From Thermoleophilaceae bacterium (GTDB lineage Bacteria > Actinomycetota > Thermoleophilia > Solirubrobacterales > Thermoleophilaceae): a DNA stretch of 9,372 nucleotides. Below are positions 6,744 to 9,372 of this stretch, in pieces (the stretch's first letter is position 1; each line of letters opens with the position of its first letter). Both the position numbers and the translations under genes were made by a program. The stretch covers positions 1 to 9,372 of the forward strand of contig JACCUO010000248.1 of assembly GCA_013811765.1 (NCBI GenBank). Reading direction: 5' to 3'. The notes below the pieces were generated by a model. It ran no database searches, had not been told where the DNA came from, and worked only from the letters and a program-made list of their open reading frames with translations.

Positions 6744-6823
6744 CGCCCTCGGAGATCAGTGGCAGGCATGCAAGCGAGTGTAGGTCGCCCGGCGGAGGCT
6801 CGGACCGCTCAGGGTCGGCCTTC
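6744..6823 (-). other. Spacer between udg and tsaE, likely promoter region of the t6A operon
   Basis: 80 bp between the udg stop and the tsaE GTG. On the minus strand, TACACT at about 6779-6774 fits a loose TANNNT -10 element, but nothing near 17 nt upstream resembles TTGACA. The udg hairpin closes the upstream side. The promoter placement is a guess. Confidence 0.25.
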
Positions 6824-6838
6824 TCAGCCGAAAAGGCC
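6817..6838 (-). terminator. Hairpin across the udg stop codon, possible U-less terminator
   Basis: Minus strand: a 9 bp stem GGCCTTTTC / GAGAAGGCC with one G-T wobble and a GGCT loop. It includes the last udg codons and the TGA stop at 6826-6824. No T-run follows on either strand, so it is not a classic intrinsic terminator. GC-rich actinobacteria do use hairpins without a T-tail. Placement between udg and the tsaE operon suits a terminator. Confidence 0.45.
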
Positions 6839-7504
6839 GAGCTGATCGACCGCCGGCGGATCCTCCAGCGGGGAGCCGGCGCCCGGCGCGGGCACTGTGA
6901 GAGCCGGAGACGGCTCCACGGCCTCGGCCAGCAGCGCCGGCAGCCGCGAGAAGTCCTCCCTCAGCTGCTCCTTCACCCGCGGGGTGCGAAGCGCGGCGGC
7001 GGGATGAAACAGCGGGTAGATCCGCAGGCTGCGGCCCCCAATCGTCTGCGCCTGAGGCCGGCCATGGACCTGGGTGATCCCGCGGCTCGAGAGCGTGAGC
7101 AGCTTCGTGGCGAAGTTGCCCAGGGTGCAGATCACGCGCGGCTCGATCAGCTCCACCTGGGCATCGAGATAGGGCCGGCAGGTCTCGATCTCCTCCGGCT
7201 GGGGGTCGCGGTTCTCGGGAGGCCGGCACTTCAGGACATTCATGATGAAGACGTCTTCGCGCTCCAGACCGTTCTCGGCCAGGAGCTCGTCGAGCAGTTG
7301 CCCGGCGCGGCCCACGAACGGCACCCCCTGCTGATCCTCGTGGAAGCCGGGCGCCTCACCGACGAAGGCGAGGTCCGCGTCCGCGTTGCCGTGCCCGAAG
7401 ACGACCTGGATCCGGCTCTCGGAGAGTGGGCAGGCCGTGCAGCCCCTGGCCCTGCGGTAGAGGGCGACGAGGTCCTCGCGGCGCTCGGCGGCCGGGCGCG
7501 ACAT
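6824..7504 (-). CDS. Family 4 uracil-DNA glycosylase with an iron-sulfur cluster
   Basis: A 226-residue DNA repair enzyme that cuts uracil out of DNA after cytosine deamination and starts base-excision repair. Four cysteines suit the family 4 [4Fe-4S] cluster: C22 and C25 (CTAC), C93 (LKCRPPENRDP) and C109 (TCRPYL). The active-site loop is GEAPGFHEDQQGVPFVGRAG (49-68), with the family 4 GEAPG form rather than the GQDPY of family 1. LFHPAAALR (165-173) supplies the catalytic-side histidine H167. The enzyme core ends near 191; residues 192-219 are a Pro/Ala linker and the last residues are DQLGLFG, resembling a beta-clamp-binding peptide. The ATG at 7504 has no clear Shine-Dalgarno but sits 6 nt after a -10-like hexamer, so the mRNA may be leaderless. 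It is divergent from the DUF2520-panC-panD operon. Confidence 0.96.
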   Translation of the reverse strand: MSRPAAERREDLVALYRRARGCTACPLSESRIQVVFGHGNADADLAFVGEAPGFHEDQQGVPFVGRAGQLLDELLAENGLEREDVFIMNVLKCRPPENRDPQPEEIETCRPYLDAQVELIEPRVICTLGNFATKLLTLSSRGITQVHGRPQAQTIGGRSLRIYPLFHPAAALRTPRVKEQLREDFSRLPALLAEAVEPSPALTVPAPGAGSPLEDPPAVDQLGLFG

Positions 7505-7510
7505 TCCGAG

Positions 7511-7516
7511 AGCGTA
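7511..7516 (-). promoter_or_regulatory. -10 element of udg, probably leaderless
   Basis: Minus-strand TACGCT at 7516-7511 fits TANNNT. Exactly 6 nt (7510-7505) separate it from the ATG at 7504, so transcription would begin at or next to the A of the start codon. No Shine-Dalgarno is seen, which agrees. No good -35 hexamer lies 16-19 nt upstream. Confidence 0.5.
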
Positions 7517-7536
7517 GATCCTGGACCGGCGTGACG

Positions 7537-7567
7537 TGGACGGGTACCTCGCAGCGAGCGGTATCCT
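7537..7567 (+). promoter_or_regulatory. Candidate promoter of the DUF2520-panC-panD operon
   Basis: TGGACG (7537-7542) as -35 and TATCCT (7562-7567) as -10, with a 19 nt spacer, longer than ideal. Transcription would start near 7574, ahead of the GTG at 7597 and the Shine-Dalgarno-like AAGGAG at 7648-7653. It lies back to back with the udg promoter. No clear operator palindrome is seen between them. Confidence 0.4.
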
Positions 7568-7596
7568 CTCCCTCGTCGGCCGCTACCCGCCCGGGA

Positions 7597-8421
7597 GTGG
7601 ACCGGCCAGACCGACCGGGCCCTCGTCGTCGAGCGCCGGAACGGAGCAAGGAGATCGGCCCCATAGACCCCACCCGCGTTCCCGCACGCATATCCGTGGT
7701 CGGAGGCGGCCGCTTGGGCTCTGCCCTGGCCGGCGCGCTCGGCGCGGCCGGGATCGAAGTGCTCGGGCCGGTGGCGCGGGGCGAGCAACCGCCCCCGGCC
7801 GACGCCCTCCTGCTGTGCGTGCCTGACGCCGAGATCGCCGCCGCCGCCGAGATCGCCGCGGGGCGGGCGCCCCTCGTGGGCCATACGAGCGGCGCCACGC
7901 CGCTCTCGGCGCTTTCAGCCGCGGGCGGTGACGCCTTCGGGTTGCACCCGCTCCAGACCTTCGCCGGCGGCGAGTCCCCGGAGCGCTTCAGAGGGGCGGG
8001 GTGCGCCGTGGCAGGCACCACGCCCGCGGCAGTGGCGTTCGCCACGACGCTCGCAGACGCGCTGGGGATGCACTCCTTCGAGATCACCGACGAGGCCCGC
8101 CCTGCCTACCACGCCGCGGCATCGATCGCCTCGAACTTTCTCGTGACGCTGATGGCAGCGGCCGAGGAGGCCTCCGCCGTCGCCGGCATCGAGCCGGGCG
8201 AGGCCCGGGCGCTGCTGGCGCCACTGGTGCGCAGCACCGTCGAGAACTGGGTCGCACTCGGGCCCGAGCGGGCGCTCACCGGACCTCTCGCGCGCGGGGA
8301 CGAGGCCACGGTCGAGGCCCAGCGCCGCGCGCTCGAGCGGTCGGCCGCCCACCTGCTCCCCCTGTTCGACGAGCTTGCCGAGCGCACTCGCGCCCTTGCC
8401 GGCAGGACGGTGCCGGCGTGA
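7597..8421 (+). CDS. Rossmann-like DUF2520 protein, partner of panCD
   Basis: A 274-residue protein from this start; an NAD(P)-binding fold followed by a helical DUF2520 domain, related to the ProC and 6-phosphogluconate dehydrogenase group. Strand ISVV leads into the glycine loop GGGRLG (36-41). CVPD (74-77) ends a later strand, and LHPLQTF (116-122) and YHAAASIASN (171-180) are the family's hallmark stretches. The C-terminal ALTGPLARGD segment is also typical. No lysine occurs after residue 18, so the catalytic lysine of the ketopantoate reductase PanE is absent. Its stop overlaps the panC GTG by 4 bp. DUF2520 genes often precede panC in actinobacteria, hinting at a pantoate-related role; no activity is assigned. 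The start is uncertain: GTG 7597 is the nearest legal codon that leaves the fold whole, but the best Shine-Dalgarno (AAGGAG, 7648-7653) precedes an ATA at 7663, which would give 252 residues. Confidence 0.85.
   Translation: MDRPDRPGPRRRAPERSKEIGPIDPTRVPARISVVGGGRLGSALAGALGAAGIEVLGPVARGEQPPPADALLLCVPDAEIAAAAEIAAGRAPLVGHTSGATPLSALSAAGGDAFGLHPLQTFAGGESPERFRGAGCAVAGTTPAAVAFATTLADALGMHSFEITDEARPAYHAAASIASNFLVTLMAAAEEASAVAGIEPGEARALLAPLVRSTVENWVALGPERALTGPLARGDEATVEAQRRALERSAAHLLPLFDELAERTRALAGRTVPA
7648..7653 (+). promoter_or_regulatory. Shine-Dalgarno-like AAGGAG within the N-terminal region of the DUF2520 gene
   Basis: AAGGAG is followed 9 nt later by the in-frame codon ATA at 7663-7665; no ATG, GTG or TTG lies at a usable distance in that frame. 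The next GTG, at 7696, falls inside the first strand of the Rossmann fold. The site is either chance or the true ribosome-binding site of a rare-start gene. Confidence 0.4.
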
Positions 8422-9308
8422 GGACCATTCGCACCGTCGCCGAACTGCGGGCCGCACTGGTGCCCGAGCGCCGAAGCGGGCGAAGGATCGGCCTCGTGCC
8501 GACGATGGGGCACTTCCACGAGGGGCACCTGTCGCTCATGCGCCGCGCCCGCGAGGACGCGGACTTCGTGGTGGTCTCGCTGTTCGTGAACCCTGCCCAG
8601 TTCGAGGAGAGCGGGGATCTCGCCGCCTACCCGCGCGACGAGCAGCGCGACGCCGCGCTCGCCGCCGGGGAGGGCGTGGACCTGCTGTTCGTACCGGCGG
8701 CCGAGGAGGTCTACCCCGCGGGCTTTGGCACGGTCGTCAGGGTCGCCGGCCTGACCGACGTCCTCTGCGGAGACCCGCGCCGGCGGGGCCCCGCGCACTT
8801 CGACGGCGTGACCACCGTCGTCACGAAGCTCTTCAACATGGTCGCCCCCGAGGTGGCCTACTTCGGGCAGAAGGACGCCCAGCAGGCCATCGTGATCCGC
8901 CGCCTGGTTTGCGACCTCGACATCCCGGTAAGCGTGGAGGTGTGCCCCACCGTCCGCGATCCCGACGGGCTGGCGCTCAGCTCGCGGAACTCCCACCTCA
9001 CCCCCGAAGAGCGCGAGCGTGCGCTCGGGCTGAGCCGGGCCCTCGCGGCGGCCGAGGACGCGGTGGTGGCCGGCGAGCTGGAGCCTGACACGGTGCTGGC
9101 CACCGCGCGCGCAGCGCTGGAGGGCGCCGGGGTGGAGCCCGAGTACCTGGAGCTCCGCTCCGCCGCCGACCTTTCACCCGTGGAGCGCGTGAACGGCTCT
9201 ACTCTGCTCGCGGTCGCGGCCCGGCTCGGGCGCACCCGCCTGATCGACAACGCGGTCCTGGCAGCAGGCCCGCCTCCCGGCGGCCACTCGAGAGGAGGCA
9301 CTGGATGA
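8418..9308 (+). CDS. panC: Pantothenate synthetase (pantoate-beta-alanine ligase)
   Basis: A 296-residue cytoplasmic enzyme that joins pantoate and beta-alanine with ATP, through pantoyl-adenylate, to make pantothenate for coenzyme A. Motifs: PTMGHFHEGHLSLMR (28-42) with the HIGH-like HEGH at 34-37; FVNPAQF (56-62), which contacts pantoate; YPR (71-73); RRGPAHFDGVTTVVTKLFN; FGQKDAQQ (149-156); and LSSRN (187-191), equivalent to the KMSKS loop. Length is normal with a slightly extended Gly-rich end (GPPPGGHSRGGTG). The GTG start at 8418 overlaps the DUF2520 stop (GTGA) and the stop overlaps panD (ATGA), so the three genes are translated as a unit. A same-frame reading back to 8001 is antisense-like noise over the DUF2520 gene. 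Confidence 0.98.
   Translation: MRTIRTVAELRAALVPERRSGRRIGLVPTMGHFHEGHLSLMRRAREDADFVVVSLFVNPAQFEESGDLAAYPRDEQRDAALAAGEGVDLLFVPAAEEVYPAGFGTVVRVAGLTDVLCGDPRRRGPAHFDGVTTVVTKLFNMVAPEVAYFGQKDAQQAIVIRRLVCDLDIPVSVEVCPTVRDPDGLALSSRNSHLTPEERERALGLSRALAAAEDAVVAGELEPDTVLATARAALEGAGVEPEYLELRSAADLSPVERVNGSTLLAVAARLGRTRLIDNAVLAAGPPPGGHSRGGTG
9293..9298 (+). promoter_or_regulatory. Shine-Dalgarno site of panD
   Basis: AGGAGG 6 nt before the ATG at 9305, the strongest ribosome-binding site in the window. It lies inside the last codons of panC and fixes the panD start at MRRTMLKSK rather than at the ATG of codon 5. Confidence 0.75.
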
Positions 9309-9372
9309 GACGCACGATGCTGAAGTCCAAGATCCACCGGGCCACACTCACCGGCAGCGACCTGAACTACGT
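9305..9372 (+). CDS. panD: Aspartate 1-decarboxylase, N-terminal fragment
   Basis: Only the first 22 codons lie in the window; the gene runs off the right edge. They read MRRTMLKSKIHRATLTGSDL followed by NY, the near-invariant PanD N-terminus, including Lys9 of the active site in E. coli numbering (here K9). PanD decarboxylates aspartate to beta-alanine, the second PanC substrate, and matures by self-cleavage before a serine to form a pyruvoyl group; that site is beyond the edge. The gene overlaps panC by 4 bp. Confidence 0.93.
   Translation, partial: MRRTMLKSKIHRATLTGSDLNY

Noticed and set aside
7522..7606. 9 bp direct repeat TGGACCGGC at 7522-7530 and 7598-7606 in the divergent promoter region
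   Set aside because: Two GC-rich copies 76 bp apart, one of them inside the candidate coding start; not palindromic and not placed like an operator, so likely chance.
8001..8417. Extended N-terminus for panC
   Set aside because: The added 139 residues are Arg-rich noise in a second frame of the DUF2520 gene; the PanC N-terminus begins at the GTG at 8418.

Overview
The window comes from a high-GC, gene-dense bacterial chromosome. Gene content and order point to an actinobacterium: tsaE-tsaB-rimI-tsaD in a row, a thioredoxin-fold protein next to rex, and a DUF2520 gene leading panC-panD. From memory of related genomes I would guess the Thermoleophilia/Solirubrobacterales, but the sequence alone does not prove this. 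I see no mobile element, CRISPR array, tRNA or rRNA. The window is mostly core housekeeping DNA.

Layout. Positions 1-7504 are transcribed leftward (minus strand). In transcription order they hold a family 4 uracil-DNA glycosylase (7504-6824), an 80 bp gap with a hairpin, then tsaE, tsaB, rimI and tsaD (6743-4161). These four are joined by 4 bp start/stop overlaps and form the t6A tRNA-modification operon. A 71 bp gap follows, then a small glutaredoxin-like protein, the redox repressor Rex, a YbdK-type carboxylate-amine ligase and a small DUF1844-like protein (4089-1570), also overlapping or nearly so. A 184 bp gap leads to hppA, a membrane-bound proton-pumping pyrophosphatase that runs off the left edge. 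From about 7597 rightward (plus strand) lie a Rossmann/DUF2520 protein, panC and the first 22 codons of panD, all overlapping. The udg and DUF2520 promoters lie back to back in the divergent spacer, 7505-7596.

How the genes work together. TsaB, TsaD and TsaE transfer the threonylcarbamoyl group onto A37 of ANN-decoding tRNAs; the TsaC/Sua5 partner is not here. RimI is the N-terminal acetyltransferase that usually travels with them. The thioredoxin-fold protein, the NADH/NAD+ sensor Rex and the glutamate-cysteine-ligase-like enzyme make a plausible redox/thiol group. PanC and PanD make pantothenate from pantoate and aspartate, and the DUF2520 protein is their standing but uncharacterised partner.

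Nothing here looks like an undescribed multi-gene system. The points most worth a second look are a possible sliding-clamp-binding tail on the uracil-DNA glycosylase, a likely leaderless start for that gene, the DUF2520 protein with its awkward start codon and lysine-free core, and the small tailed DUF1844-like protein.
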